Positions 1-12,970 are shown, counted from the stretch's first letter. The stretch is DNA of 64,000 nucleotides from Allacma fusca (GCA_947179485.1 OX359249.1:4278001-4342000); one strand, 5' to 3'. Notes: generated by a model not told the origin, from the sequence alone. Numbers and translations: made by a program.

Positions 1-117
1 TCTATTATAAGAGCACGCAGTAGAGTAGTAAAGAATTTGAATAAGCATATAATATAAACAATAAAGCATTAAGTGTGAATTTGCTTGCTGAATATATTTT
101 TTGGTAATTATTATGGT

Positions 118-293
118 CAGGGGTGGATTAATAAAATAATTTTTACCCTGGCCCTAACCCTCAAAATAGATTTGTGGGCCTTTACACACGATATCTGCAA
201 TCTGAGGGCCTTAGTCAACATTTTTTTTAACCCTGGCCCTAAATTTTTTACCCTGACCGGGCCAGGGTGGGCCACCCCGTAAATCCACCCCTG
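118..293. mobile_element. hAT-like MITE (176 bp)
   Basis: The ends are 12-bp inverted repeats (CAGGGGTGGATT at 118-129, its complement at 282-293). The flanking 8-mers ATTATGGT (110-117) and ATTTTGGT (294-301) match at 7 of 8 positions, which fits the 8-bp target duplication and CAGGG-type ends of hAT elements. The interior holds several copies of CCCTGGCCCT-like words and no transposase frame. It lies in the last intron of the gene ending at 517. Non-autonomous; assignment to hAT rests on ends and duplication length only. Confidence 0.7.
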
Positions 294-355
294 ATTTTGG
301 TTCACTGAAGTAGTTAAAATATCCTCATTACTTATTTTTAAATTCTCAATTCCAG

Positions 356-517
356 GCGATTCGGGAGAAGTATGCATCTACTAGGAGAAATTGTCGTGTG
401 AGCCGACTTCCAGAATTGAATCTCGAGAATTGGAAGGAGCGAATTCTCAAAGAGCTTGAAGAACCTATTAACAGATGGAACCAGAATTTCAGAATGATCA
501 ATAATATTCTTGAATAA
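356..517 (+). CDS. 3' terminal coding exon of an unidentified gene (partial)
   Basis: A pyrimidine-rich acceptor ending TTCCAG at 350-355 opens a 53-codon frame to TAA at 515-517. The peptide is charged and polar, with Lys, Arg, Glu and Asn prominent, and includes the stretch LENWKERILKELEEPINRW, which looks helical. I do not recognise the protein; the rest of it lies upstream of the window. Coding status is inferred from the acceptor, uninterrupted frame and protein-like composition. The upstream intron contains the MITE at 118-293. Confidence 0.6.
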   Translation, partial: AIREKYASTRRNCRVSRLPELNLENWKERILKELEEPINRWNQNFRMINNILE

Positions 518-805
518 TCCTTTCAAGGTCTCTGCCTGACAATTAAGATTCTAAGATGTGGTTCCAAGTATTATTGAACATGGAGTGTTCATTAACTTAA
601 GTAATTTAATTCGCTATAGACGTTTAGAATTTTTTTAACCACGTATTTTTAATTCGCAAAGAGGTAGTATTATAGTTTAGGAATATTTTATAAATAGTAA
701 CAATATTTTATATATAGAGAAACAATTGTTCGAAAATAGGGCTGTCAAATCAAGAAATCTTTTTTAATAATAAGAAAAATGTTTTTACCTGAAGAACTAG
801 AAGTA

Positions 806-811
806 AATAAA
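806..811 (+). terminator. poly(A) signal AATAAA
   Basis: First exact AATAAA downstream of the stop codon at 517 on the plus strand; it would give a 3' UTR of about 310 bases. The stretch 518-1060 holds no other gene I can support. Confidence 0.4.
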
Positions 812-1060
812 GATTTAAACTACTTTACAAGAAGGGTTCCTTCCTACATCTCACCTTTTTGATTACCCTCAATGTCAATCAAATACATAAATTGATCAGA
901 AAGCTGTCTCACAATTTCTTGGTCTTGGTTACAAAATTAATCTCACACCATCAGCTCACTGACCGTATATTTAAATAATACCAACATAGAAAATACAAGT
1001 GAACACACACTAACACTTTTTGAATGAAGTACTTTAGAGGCAAGTAAATGTAAAATATAA

Positions 1061-1066
1061 TTTATT
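1061..1066 (-). terminator. poly(A) signal of F-box gene 1
   Basis: AATAAA on the minus strand, 55 bases past the proposed stop of F-box gene 1 (1121). Its position supports the two small downstream exons of that model. Confidence 0.6.
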
Positions 1067-1120
1067 TACTGTCGAAAACATTTGCATTCACAAGGATTAT
1101 GTAACTTTTAAAGTTTGGTT

Positions 1121-3533
1121 TTAGGTGAATTCACAGCGGGGTGCTTTGTTTAAGTTTACCGAAAATCCACCTTGCTTCAGATACTCTTTGGCTGCTTTTG
1201 AAAGCTGTTTAAAAAATTTTGGTCTGTGTAAACTATTTTAAAATGACTTATCGAAATTGAAGTGAATGTAGGTAATTATTTCACAACCCATCAAATGCTT
1301 GTAAAACGTTAAGAGTTGAGACAAGTGTAGCTAAACAATTTTATAATTAGATACCTTAGTACTTCCGCAGATGGCAATCGTATGTAATTTCTGGAGGCCA
1401 TTGAAGGCGAAATAAGCGGTGACGTCAGTAACGCCATCTGCGACACCTTTCAGAACAAATTCTTCCAGATCTATTGGAAACAACCACAGGATTAGTGTAG
1501 GTAGTCAATCCTCTGAATTTATTGCCATATTCATATTATAAATCTGACAGATCTATATTGTACAGTTTACTTTCCCTATAAGAGGCCCCTTGATAAAAAA
1601 ATATTTGGAGGCATTCCCATACACTGCAATGTTAATTTTATCCTTATGAGCTTATACCATCATGAGCGTCCATTAAATAGGGGTGAACTTATAGAGATAG
1701 TCCACTGTACCATGCTATCGTCTGCCCACCTTTCAAATTAGAGACAGCATAAGGCAAGATCTCTTCCTTGGAGCATTTGAATCCACCCATGCTAATTACA
1801 GCGTCATAATTGTCCCTTTTCTGATCACTCAAGCCAGTCAATCCACAATCTGTCAGTTGTTCCAAATACGCTCGAATTCTAATGATTTTCAACTTTACCA
1901 AATTCTTTAAGATGAGTTGCATATCCAAATCCATAACAGCCGCCTCACTCATGTAGTCATATTGGCGTCTAATGCGAAAACTCCCTAAGTACTCGAATTT
2001 GGGCCCATCAAAAATGCACAGTTCTGTTAGGTTTGGGAAACTGGAAACAATTCCGTGGATGTTGTAAGACACGAAACTCGAGGATGACCCGTTCCAAATG
2101 TGTTTGATCATGAGCTCAGTAGTATTTTTGAATTTCATAGCTCCTCGATTATAGCTTGCTTCATCTCCACCCAGATACATGCAGCTTTGTTGGAAGAGAG
2201 GAAGAACTTGACCTGCATTACTGGTCTCAGCTAGGTCAATGGCAACTCGAAGAGCCGTAATGCAAGTAGTGAAGACTTCTGTTTTTAACAACTCTCTATT
2301 TATAGCAGCCTCGTCCAGATTCGGGTGGTCACTGAGGAGGATCCCAAGGTTGAAAATACACTGAGGCGAGGGGGGTCTAATGTCTTCAATCAAATGTCCA
2401 AGTCCAGCTTGCAATATCACTTTCATCAGTGTAAACAGTTTCAGATTTTTTAGCCGTCTCACAAATGGGATCAAATCTTGCTCAAATCCAGAGTGTCCGA
2501 GGAATATCCAATCAAAATCTAGAATCAAGTGTGTGATGAGAATTTCTTTATGAGATGTCATCAGGACTGGAATGACACGGAAGAAATCCTCAAACATAAA
2601 ATGGTAGTTCACAGCTGTCCACTTAAACGTGATAGCTTTTAGAGTTCCAAGACTCTTGAGTAAATACAAGCCTAAATTGTTGGAGAATTCTGCTCGTTCA
2701 AAAGGGAAAGATTCCTTCTCGGAGGTGATACATAATTCAAAGTCCTCTAAGTTGTTACATGTTAATTCTAAAACTCTCATCATGAGGATGATGTCCCAAG
2801 TGGGTTCCGCAAAAGAGAAGGACATTCTGCTGGCATGTAATTTATAGTCCATGACTTCAATCAGTGTCCGTTCTTCAGGGTCAAAATAAGTTTGGCAGCA
2901 GTATATTACAGGGTCGTGGATGGCCAGGTAATTGTTATTTAGATCAATGAATGTCTCTAAGTTTTTGAATAAATGCAAAAATTTTATCAGAGTCGTCCAG
3001 GTGAGTGAGCATCTAATTAACTCCACCGTGGTGACATTCTGCATTGTATTTGCAAATCGGGAGACATTTTCTTGGAGTAATGTTTTAATGTGGGTTTCGC
3101 AAATATTCCGGAATCTCATCTTGGACCAGAGGGAAAATTTCATCTCGGATTCTGTCAGGTAGCGGATGAGTCGTCGGGCTTTTCTTTTTGAAAAACCAAC
3201 GCGAGTAAAGCCAGCATTCCCGTCGAAGATTATGCATGTTGTTTCGTTCAGATAAGTCGTTGCCGTCTTTTCAAAAGTTCTACAAACCAAGCGACATTGT
3301 TTGATGTCATCTCCAGAGAGGTGTGAAAATATTTTTTCAAAAATCTGCTCCTGTAAAATATCGGGAGGATTTAGAACTTCTCTACAATAATAATTTTTTT
3401 TACTTGTGGGCAAACATTCAAGGACAGAAGAGGGCAATAGCTTTGATAGGGAACTTACTGGAACCCAGTCGGGCTGGAAGTATTTAATTGGTACTTGACT
3501 AGAGTTCTTCTTTATTTTCCAAAACCTGCGCAT
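1121..3533 (-). CDS. F-box / leucine-rich repeat protein 1 (667 aa)
   Basis: Exons 3533-1730, 1470-1355 and 1204-1121. Residues about 55-95 form an F-box (core IFEKIFSHLSGDDIKQCRLVC), the SKP1-binding module of SCF ubiquitin ligases; the remaining ~570 residues read as degenerate leucine-rich repeats, the usual substrate-binding part. The large exon would also run on to a TAA at 1689, but a donor AAAG|GTGGGC at 1730 joins in phase to a 116-bp exon (LKDLEEFVLKGV...) and then to a 28-codon last exon. F-box gene 2 has the same three-step 3' structure, which makes the splicing credible. The start is the first ATG of the open frame; an extra 5' exon is possible. Substrate unknown. Confidence 0.88.
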
Positions 3534-4865
3534 AATGTTTGAAATTAGATACAAATCTTGACGATACCATTGCAACAAAAAAATTCTGTAAAATAACTGT
3601 GGCCCATGTACGAATATCCCTGAAATTATAAAAATTAAAGGCAATTGTAAGGCAATAATATTCTATAGGGAAATATCACATTGTGCCCAATTCCACGCAA
3701 GCTGCTAGCTACTATATGGCGGATTCAGTTAGTGAGTTTTTATTGTAAAAATTATATACATACAAAATTATATACGTGACTGATTTTTTGTAAATTGGAA
3801 TTTACTCCAGATTCGTTCCAAAATGAGATAGTTTAAGCAAGTGTGCTTACCTCAATAAACGAAACATATTTTATGATCTTTGAGCACTTCTAAAAGGAAT
3901 GCGTCGGTTGTGTGTAGAATTTACCAAATGATTCATCTGGAAATTAGGATCTCTGTACGTACAGCCGAATTTCAGCATTTTTATCATACGTGCACCACAC
4001 TTTCACATAACTTATAACTTTACAAATTTACAAAATTTCTGCGGACACACTCGAGTAACTTTCTTGAATTTGTCCTCTTCATTATTGCCTTCAACTTATG
4101 AGTCTACAGTTTCATTGGATGTTGAGTCTGAAGAAGCAGGTAAGTGCCAATAATTTAGTAATTTAGTAATACATACATGCAGGAATTAGTCACGCCACAG
4201 CACGGGGTACTTGGAGCTAATTTTAATTATTTAACTCATAATATTTTTGAATTTAGGAATAGGATTCATATAATTAAGGGTTGGTTGCTCTGTGAAGGTA
4301 TTGGGATTTGGGATAATGCAATGATGAGAATGAGAGTGAGATGCAAATATTGCAAATGCAAATGGCATTTCATAATTCGGCGTTACATAATAATATTCCA
4401 AATATTCAAATTTACATGACATTGGAGTGAGAGGTAAGAAATAAAATACACGTGGAGGAATAATATTGTTTTACTCCAACTTATTTTTTTTTTCGCTTCA
4501 TTTATTTCTCGTACGAAAAAATACCAGACGTTTTGTATTGAGTGAAAATTAATGTTACAAAAAACTTATGCAAAAAGAAAGCATTCAATTCAAATTTTAA
4601 ATAAAAAATAATTATTATTATTGCAATCTAGCAACGAAAACCGTCAGGTAATATATTATTGCTTATTTTATTTTAGTGCTGTTATAGTATGTACATAATA
4701 TAAGGGAATCAATTTTGCAGCCCAATACAAATGCAGCCCGCCAGGGTTCTACAGTATTTGGTTTAATGAGTCCGCCATCAGTCAGTACTGCACTCATAGA
4801 AATATATTTTTAACTCGGCTCAACTAATTGCAATTTATCCTTATTCATTATAAATAATGCAAAAG
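3534..4865. other. intergenic region with one possible plus-strand splice donor
   Basis: This is upstream of F-box gene 1, so it should hold its promoter. A strong donor (AAGCAG|GTAAGT, exon end 4139) follows a short open stretch on the plus strand and could mark a 5' non-coding exon of a plus-strand transcript that crosses the satellite array, but nothing else ties it to a gene. Around 4718-4740 a short GCAGCCC-containing segment resembles the reverse complement of 14555-14580. No other feature seen. Confidence 0.3.
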
Positions 4866-7778
4866 AAAATGGGGACCATGTCTAAGGTAACAAACTGAAA
4901 CCGACCAAATCTCAAGTATCCGATTTTTCATTTTTCGGATTTTAACTTTACCCGGTGCTACCTCCCAAACTACCCGGACTATGGACCCAAAAATGACATC
5001 AAAATGATCACAGGGACCTAGTCTAAGGTAACAAACTCTGAAACCGACCAAATTCTCAAGTATCCGATTTTTCATTTTTCGGATTTTAACTTTACCCGGT
5101 GCTACCTCCCAAACTACCCGGACTATGGACCCACAGATGACATCAAAATGATCACAGGGACCATGTCTAAGGTAACAAACTCTAAAACCGACCAAATTCT
5201 CAAGTATCCGATTTTTCATTTTTCGGATTTTAACTTTACCCGGCGCTACCTCCCAAACTACCCGGACTATGGACCCACAGATGACATCAAAATGATCACA
5301 GGGACCATGTCTAAGGTAACAAACTCTGAAACCGACCAAATTCTCAAGTATCCGATTTTTCATTTTTCGGATTTTAACTTTACCCGGTGCTACCTCCCAA
5401 ACTACCCGGACTATGGACCCACAGATGACATCAAAATGATCACAGGGACCATGTCTAAGGTAACAAACTCTAAAACCGACCAAATTCTCAAGTATCCGAT
5501 TTTTCATTTTTCGGATTTTAACTTTACCCGGCGCTACCTCCCAAACTACCCGGACTATGGACCCACAGATGACATCAAAATGATCACAGGGACCATGTCT
5601 AAGGTAACAAACTCTGAAACCGACCAAATTCTCAAGTATCCGATTTTTCATTTTTCGGATTTTAACTTTACCCGGTGCTACCTCCCAAACTACCCGGACT
5701 ATGGACCCACAGATGACATCAAAATGATCACAGGGACCATGTCTAAGGTAACAAACTCTAAAACCGACCAAATTCTCAAGTATCCGATTTTTCATTTTTC
5801 GGATTTTAACTTTACCCGGCGCTACCTCCCAAACTACCCGGACTATGGACCCACAGATGACATCAAAATGATCACAGGGACCATGTCTAAGGTAACAAAC
5901 TCTGAAACCGACCAAATTCTCAAGTATCCGATTTTTCATTTTTCGGATTTTAACTTTACCCGGTGCTACCTCCCAAACTACCCGGACTATGGACCCACAG
6001 ATGACATCAAAATGATCACAGGGACCATGTCTAAGGTAACAAACTCTAAAACCGACCAAATTCTCAAGTATCCGATTTTTCATTTTTCGGATTTTAACTT
6101 TACCCGGCGCTACCTCCCAAACTACCCGGACTATGGACCCACAGATTACATCAAAATGATCACAGGGACCATGTCTAAGGTAACAAACTCTGAAACCGAC
6201 CAAATTCTCAAGTATCCGATTTTTCATTTTTCGGATTTTAACTTTACCCGGTGCTACCTCCCAAACTACCCGGACTATGGACCCACAGATGACATCAAAA
6301 TGATCACAGGGACCATGTCTAAGGTAACAAACTCTAAAACCGACCAAATTCTCAAGTATCCGATTTTTCATTTTTCGGATTTTAACTTTACCCGGCGCTA
6401 CCTCCCAAACTACCCGGACTATGGACCCACAAATGACATCAAAATGATCACAGGGACCATGTCTAAGGTAACAAACTCTGAAACCGACCAAATTCTCAAG
6501 TATCCGATTTTTCATTTTTCGGATTTTAACTTTACCCGGTGCTACCTCCCAAACTACCCGGACTATGGACCCACAGATGACATCAAAATGATCACAGGGA
6601 CCATGTCTAAGGTAACAAACTCTAAAACCGACCAAATTCTCAAGTATCCGATTTTTCATTTTTCGGATTTTAACTTTACCCGGCGCTACCTCCCAAACTA
6701 CCCGGACTATGGACCCACAAATGACATCAAAATGATCACAGGGACCATGTCTAAGGTAACAAACTCTGAAACCGACCAAATTCTCAAGTATCCGATTTTT
6801 CATTTTTCGGATTTTAACTTTACCCGGTGCTACCTCCCAAACTACCCGGACTATGGACCCACAGATGACATCAAAATGATCACAGGGACCATGTCTAAGG
6901 TAACAAACTCTAAAACCGACCAAATTCTCAAGTATCCGATTTTTCATTTTTCGGATTTTAACTTTACCCGGCGCTACCTCCCAAACTACCCGGACTATGG
7001 ACCCACAAATGACATCAAAATGATCACAGGGACCATGTCTAAGGTAACAAACTCTGAAACCGACCAAATTCTCAAGTATCCGATTTTTCATTTTTCGGAT
7101 TTTAACTTTACCCGGTGCTACCTCCCAAACTACCCGGACTATGGACCCACAGATGACATCAAAATGATCACAGGGACCATGTCTAAGGTAACAAACTCTA
7201 AAACCGACCAAATTCTCAAGTATCCGATTTTTCATTTTTCGGATTTTAACTTTACCCGGCGCTACCTCCCCAACTACCCGGACTATGGACCCACAGATGA
7301 CATCAAAATGATCACAGGGACCATGTCTAAGGTAACAAACTCTAAAACCGACCAAATTCTCAAGTATCCGATTTTTCATTTTTCGGATTTTAACTTTACC
7401 CGGCGCTACCTCCCAAACTACCCGGACTATGGACCCACAGATGACATCAAAATGATCACAGGGACCATGTCTAAGGTAACAAACTCTGAAACCGACCAAA
7501 TTCCCAAGTATCCGATTTTTCATTTTTCGGATTTTAACTTTACCCGGTGCTACCTCCCAAACTACCCGGACTATGGACCCACAGATGACATCAAAATGAT
7601 CACAGGGACCATGTCTAAGGTAACAAACTCTGAAACCGACCAAATTCTCAAGTATCCGATTTTTCATTTTTCGGATTTTAACTTTACCCGGTGCTACCTC
7701 CCAGACTACCCGGACTATGGACCCACAGATGACATCATAATGATCACAGCTACCATGTCTAAGGTAACACCTTCTTAA
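4866..7778. repeat. satellite array, 144-bp monomer, ~20 copies, 288-bp higher-order unit
   Basis: Twenty near-identical monomers: a first slightly shorter one from about 4866, then exact 144-bp steps from 5004 (5148, 5292 ... 7596), and a diverging stub from 7740. Two sites define types A (CTAAAACC with CGGCGC) and B (CTGAAACC with CGGTGC). From 5148 to 7307 they alternate A,B strictly; the last four full units run A (7164), A (7308), B (7452), B (7596). Because 144 is a multiple of 3 and the monomer lacks stops in one frame on each strand, both strands show open frames over 2.6 kb (48-residue repeats). The simultaneous openness and the near-identity of copies argue for satellite DNA, not protein. 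Confidence 0.95.
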
Positions 7779-8112
7779 ACTGACAAAAGTTTTAAGGATC
7801 GAATGGCATTCCTAATTCTTAGGCTTCGCAGTTCTTGTGGATATATGTTTTAACCCTCTAAAGTCGTCCCAAGTCAGGATAGTTAAATACGGTAATTAGT
7901 GTAAGTTAAATATTCGGAGTTTGTGTAAGTCGTTATCGACTTGCCAAACTATTTTATGGTTGTGTAGCTTTATTTTAAGGTTTTAGCTGTTTTACTTTAG
8001 GAAATATACTCATTTGAATTATTATACATTTTCAATTTTCTTAGGTTTTGATGAAATCCTGTATGTATGTATACCAACGTGTTTTCTCGGATGAATTAAT
8101 TGTTTTTTTTAG

Positions 8113-8198
8113 GTTTACCGTTCTGATCGTCAAGGTCTTATCACGAGTCCAATATTTGTTGTATTTTTCAAGTACTAATATTCCATTTACGTCGACAG
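8113..8198 (+). other. possible 5' non-coding exon of the PHD-DDE gene
   Basis: Bounded by an acceptor (T-rich tract then TTTAG, ending 8112) and a good donor (GACAG|GTAAAG at 8198/8199), and followed by the acceptor ACTCTCAG at 8271-8280 just before the ATG at 8283. No coding frame is needed through it. Stretch 7779-8282 otherwise holds nothing I can identify. Confidence 0.35.
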
Positions 8199-8282
8199 GT
8201 AAAGGTGTGTTTGTATATCCACAATGTTTGTATAATAATGTATATATGTTTTACTTTTCATCTGCATTTCTACTCTCAGATC

Positions 8283-11200
8283 ATGGGTCGACCATGTACT
8301 TCGAAATGGACAAAGGACCGAAGTCGTTATCCTGCATCTAGAATTGCTGCTGCTATGGCAAGGATTTGTCCAGACATTGGAAGTTGGCTAACTGAAAGCT
8401 ATAAGGTTAGGGGCGGATTGTACCAACTTTTGGGGCGATCATTTTTGACCCATGTGACCCCGGTAGATTGTATGCAGCTACAATCTATGGTAATTAGAAA
8501 CTGCGAAAGTATAAAGGTGGGTTTATTTGATTTGCACGCAAATTTGTTTTGAAATACGACTACATTTCGTTGTATCAGCTTGTGTCAACGTTTTAAATTA
8601 TTTCTGACTTCAAGGTTCTGTTCTTACGGGAGGTTAATGAGATCAGCGGATTGTTACCATCACCAGTGGCTCATTCAACCCCTAAACCAGTCCGAAATAC
8701 CTTAGATCGATGTGGGTTTTGTGCAGGGTTTAGTGAAGGGACTTGGGTGCAGTGCTCATCTTGTCCGACGTGGTACCATACTCTATGCTTGCGGCTGGAT
8801 ATTAAGAAGGTTGAAAAAGATCCCAGTTGGTTATGCCCAAAATGTTCTGGAGTATCAAATGTGTCATTTCCATCAAGAATGCTGAAATCTGTATCAAGTA
8901 ATAGCAATAATTTAAATTCTTTTGTAAAAACTTACGCTGCAGTTGTTATGTTTAATGTTTATATTTAAATTCTTAATAGTTCGCCGATTGGATGCAAATG
9001 AAATAAGTCTACTTACGTTGCATCAAACGAATTTGTATGAGTCAAATATTGCTTTGGAGAAGGAAAACAATGCGGGTAATGCGCAGCATTCAAATTAGAT
9101 TCCAGAATATTTTTTTTATTTTGAACCAGTGAATGTTACTTTTATCTGATGTAACTTTAAAGCTTTATCGCACACATAATTTTAGAACAACGTATCCACG
9201 AGACTCCTTTGCGCCCTGACGTGGCAAGTAATGGCCGTTCGTGTCTTTCGACACGTAACAAGTTGATTTTTAACATCACTTCCTCCCCTGACGATGCCAA
9301 CGTGGGAGGTGCATCAGCAAGTAAATCAGGTGTGTATACCTTATTCTAAATTTTTCTCGTAGTCGCTTTGCAGTAAACATTAGTCGCTATCTAATCGTTG
9401 TTAGATTCTTCCAAGTCTTCAATTCTCGGAGTTCCGAAGAATCAATTGTTTTGTATACATTCTGATGAAGACCGGGACGAAACAGTGCATAGTTCAGAAA
9501 GTAAAGGTATTTTATGTAATACGTTTTTGTGGTATGATTAATATTTTTTGTGAAACATTTTTAAGTAACTTATACATTTCAATACGTTCGTAGATGAACA
9601 TTCTTTGAAAGAAGGCAAAGTTGCTTTTAATTTGCGGGATGTACCTTCTGAAATGACGTTTCCGTTTCCGTACCGTGTGTGGAAACAATTGCATTATCTC
9701 AATGACGACAATGTTCACAAACTTAATGTTGATTGGACCGATTTCATGCGACGTCAGATACGGGAAAATGGAAACCCGTACTGTAATTGGCGGATGAAAT
9801 GGTACAAAATTAAAGGTGCAGTTCCACACTTCAGAGCTGCTGGCATGTGTCGCCACAATAATTGTGGCTGTCTCAAATTTCGTGCACATACGAATTTCCT
9901 ACCTTGTAAAACGAAGTTGTGCAACATATATGTCAGGTATTATGGTACTGCATTATTTGAATTTATATTTGTTCAGAATGCGCTGGGTTTGTGAATTACT
10001 ATTTATTTTTTAGATTTGAAGGCCAGTTTCTGCACAAAAAGAGTGATATGATTACGAACCCAATCATGCATTCCAGAAGACATACCTTAAAACAAAAGTT
10101 GTTGAACAAAAACGCTGCAGCTGTCGCAACATCTCTACACAGACACGCTGATATGGAAGCAGTCCGAGCTGGTAACATGTCGTCGTTACCAATGCGTAAA
10201 ATATTGCAGCAAATGACATATGAGGTAAATAAACTAGTGAACTTTTATATTTGTTTTCCAATAATGTATACAGCTGTAATCAGAAATTATGTCATTCGCA
10301 GGCAAAAATAGAGCAGGACAACGATAAGGATCCCCTTGTGGATCTGCGTATGGAAATGGAAAAGGAAATAGCAAACAAAGATCACTACATTAGGGAGTTT
10401 AGTCAAACACCATTACGAGTTGTTACTTTTCCTGGCAAGTCCTTTGAGGTCATTCGATGTTTGGCTTCGTACAAGCATCCAATTATACTTCATATCGATG
10501 CTACTGGATCCCTAATTCGAAAACTACCAGTTGTTGTTGGCAACAAGAGGGTGTATGTATACTCGGTTGTGTTGAAAAATCCAGCGCCCAAGATTCCTCC
10601 AGTTGCCATTGCCGAGTTTATACAAAACACTCACACAGCTGCTGGGATATCAACGAGTCTCAATACCATATTTGATGCGTGAGATATTTACTTTTCCATT
10701 TCATTCAACAAAGATGTAAATCATGATAACTGAGTAGTAATCTTTACTTTGCTTTACAGAATGTACTCTGAATTCGGTCCAAATTTTAAATCTCGGTTGC
10801 TTATGCGGGTTGAAACCGATTTTTCCAAAGCACTGATTGGTGGAGTGCTCCAATCACTTTTCCGAACCAACTTGTTTGAATTCCTGAACAGATGCTGGAA
10901 TGCAGCCATTCACGGTTTTAGTCCATACCCTGTAAATCTGCACGTGTGTAGGACTCATGTAATCATGTTTCTCTCTGAAATGCTGAAGAAGTGCTACAGC
11001 AAAGAATCGACTGCCTTAAAACCATTGAGGAACATACTGTATGCAATTTTGGTTTCATACAAGATGGAATCCATTGTATTTCGTGTGGAGCTACTTCTTG
11101 GAATATTATCCCAAAAGTACCTTTCCGAAGAAGTTGCTGAAAACATCAACAAGCTCAGAGATTCAACACCGGGCACATATGCATCAAGTAAGTATAAAAG

Positions 11201-12804
11201 TAGTAAGCCGGATTGAAACTACATTTTATAGTAATAATTCATGTAATAAAACGCAGTATAAATCTTTATGGATTATGGTGTTTTATTTTGTATAGAAAAT
11301 TCACTTAGATGGAAATCGTTCGACACATCGATTACAAAGCTGGGAAGTATTCACAAATGCTCGTTGTTTGGAAAGTTCTTCTATAACTTGTGTTCTGATG
11401 TAAAACAAGTGAGTAGATTGGACAATATGTACACAACAACCTCAGAAAGAAATCCTTTCTACTCAGTGAAGTTCCGCAAATACCTTCTAAAAGAAGTATT
11501 CCCGTATATGCCGCTAATATCACATGTAATGTTTCCAATACACGGAGACAAGAGAACCGAAGATCATCAAAATCCGGTTGAAAACTGGAACCGAATATTG
11601 AAGCACGATGAACATGGGCAAAGAAGGGAACAGAAAATTGGAAGATACATCCGAGCTTCAAAACTGAACCTCGAAGGTATTTGTGAATCATATTCTCTAT
11701 TACTTCATAATACCAAAATATACAAAATATAAATTAGGTGAAATGCTTACACTGCTTACTAAATATGTATTATCAATTGTAGGGCGACTTAATGAATTCG
11801 AGGCCCACGTGATAGGCTACTTTGAACACAAAGGCGTGCATAGCATCCGTACTCCAAAGTTTACCCGGAAGCTGAGGAAAGTACTTAAGCCTATAACAAG
11901 TTCATCCATGATGAAATGCAATGATGAGGAGCAGGAAATCTGGTTTGACACTAAGCGCCGCCGTGTGGGTCAGCCTTCCGGTATAATATCATGCTTCTTT
12001 GATGTTCCTTTGATTCCCTGGGGGACAATGGCTAGTATTCCTGGATTAGACCATTCTTTTATAAACACATGTACGATAGACAACGTTATGATGATCCTAA
12101 CTGTTTTGTTTGATCAAGTACCAGTTTTTAAAACATTCATTGAGAATAGAGTCCGAGAATCAGTTCAAGAAGCTAGTATTATTATGAAAGCTATTCAGTT
12201 CGTGTTAGTTGGCGATTTCTACAATGCTAGGGTCACCTGGGTGGGCGAATTGCTTAACAAGCTTGAGGTAGGGGTGAATAATTTGTGGGGGTGTGAGGAT
12301 GAATTTTCTACTGACTGTTTGAAGCCATTATTTCGAAAGCTCAAACTAGTGACAGCCTGCAATGAGCATACAAATAAAATTCTTCTTGTATCCCCGTTAG
12401 AAATTGGGGAAACATGTATTGCTGACGCTGTCAGGCATATTAATGAAATTAATTACATGCCACAAAATTGTAATGTTAAGGGATGCACCAATCTGGTTAA
12501 AACCTACCACGAGCTTTGTGACAATGATATTTTCACAATGCCTGTAGTAGTTTTCAAGTACAAACCTGTTTTAGTTAATGGTGTCATGGTGTCTGTAGAA
12601 ACTCATGATGAAATGCCAAAATTGGTCAACATTTTAGGAAAGCCGTATAAATTGTTTGCGGCTACGTTATTTCAAATGAATCATTTCATCACAGTGTTTT
12701 TGAACAATGATATCTGGTACGTTTATGACGGCCGATGCAAACATGTTGTCACCAGTGTCCCGTCATATCAGAGTATTTCGTCTGCATTTTATGCACAAGA
12801 GTAA
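8283..12804 (+). CDS. PHD finger - MULE-like DDE transposase - USP-like cysteine peptidase protein (1203 aa)
   Basis: Eleven exons: 8283-8516, 8615-8897, 8980-9075, 9186-9320, 9405-9506, 9594-9936, 10014-10224, 10302-10678, 10760-11187, 11296-11676, 11783-12804; every junction is GT-AG and keeps phase. Residues 111-155 are a C4HC3 PHD finger (C111, C114, C125, C128, H133, C136, C152, C155). The core shows the MULE-type RNase H-fold pattern: D534 in HIDATG, D614 in ETDFSKAL, a CxxH pair at C657/H660, and E832 in NPVENWN. The C-terminal ~340 residues carry C960 in NTCTIDN, H1164 in MNHFITVF and D1179 in WYVYDG, the Cys/His/Asp layout of ubiquitin-specific-peptidase-like enzymes. Family names are inferred from motifs. 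Likely role: DNA transposition or a domesticated derivative; the peptidase could act on ubiquitin-like tags. A donor-like GTAAGA overlaps the stop, so an extra exon is possible. Confidence 0.88.
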
Positions 12805-12964
12805 GATATTGCAGTAATTCTGAATGTTGGCTTTGTCGAGGGATTTTGTTACATGTAATATTGGCTATGGATTTATATTTCTTCAACTGTATTGTAGTTT
12901 ATTCATTTATCATTTTCTTACTTTACATATAATATCAAGCACAGCATAATTTTACTGCCGTGTT

Positions 12965-12970
12965 AATAAA
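12965..12970 (+). terminator. poly(A) signal of the PHD-DDE gene
   Basis: AATAAA 160 bases past the TAA at 12804 on the plus strand. Confidence 0.5.
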
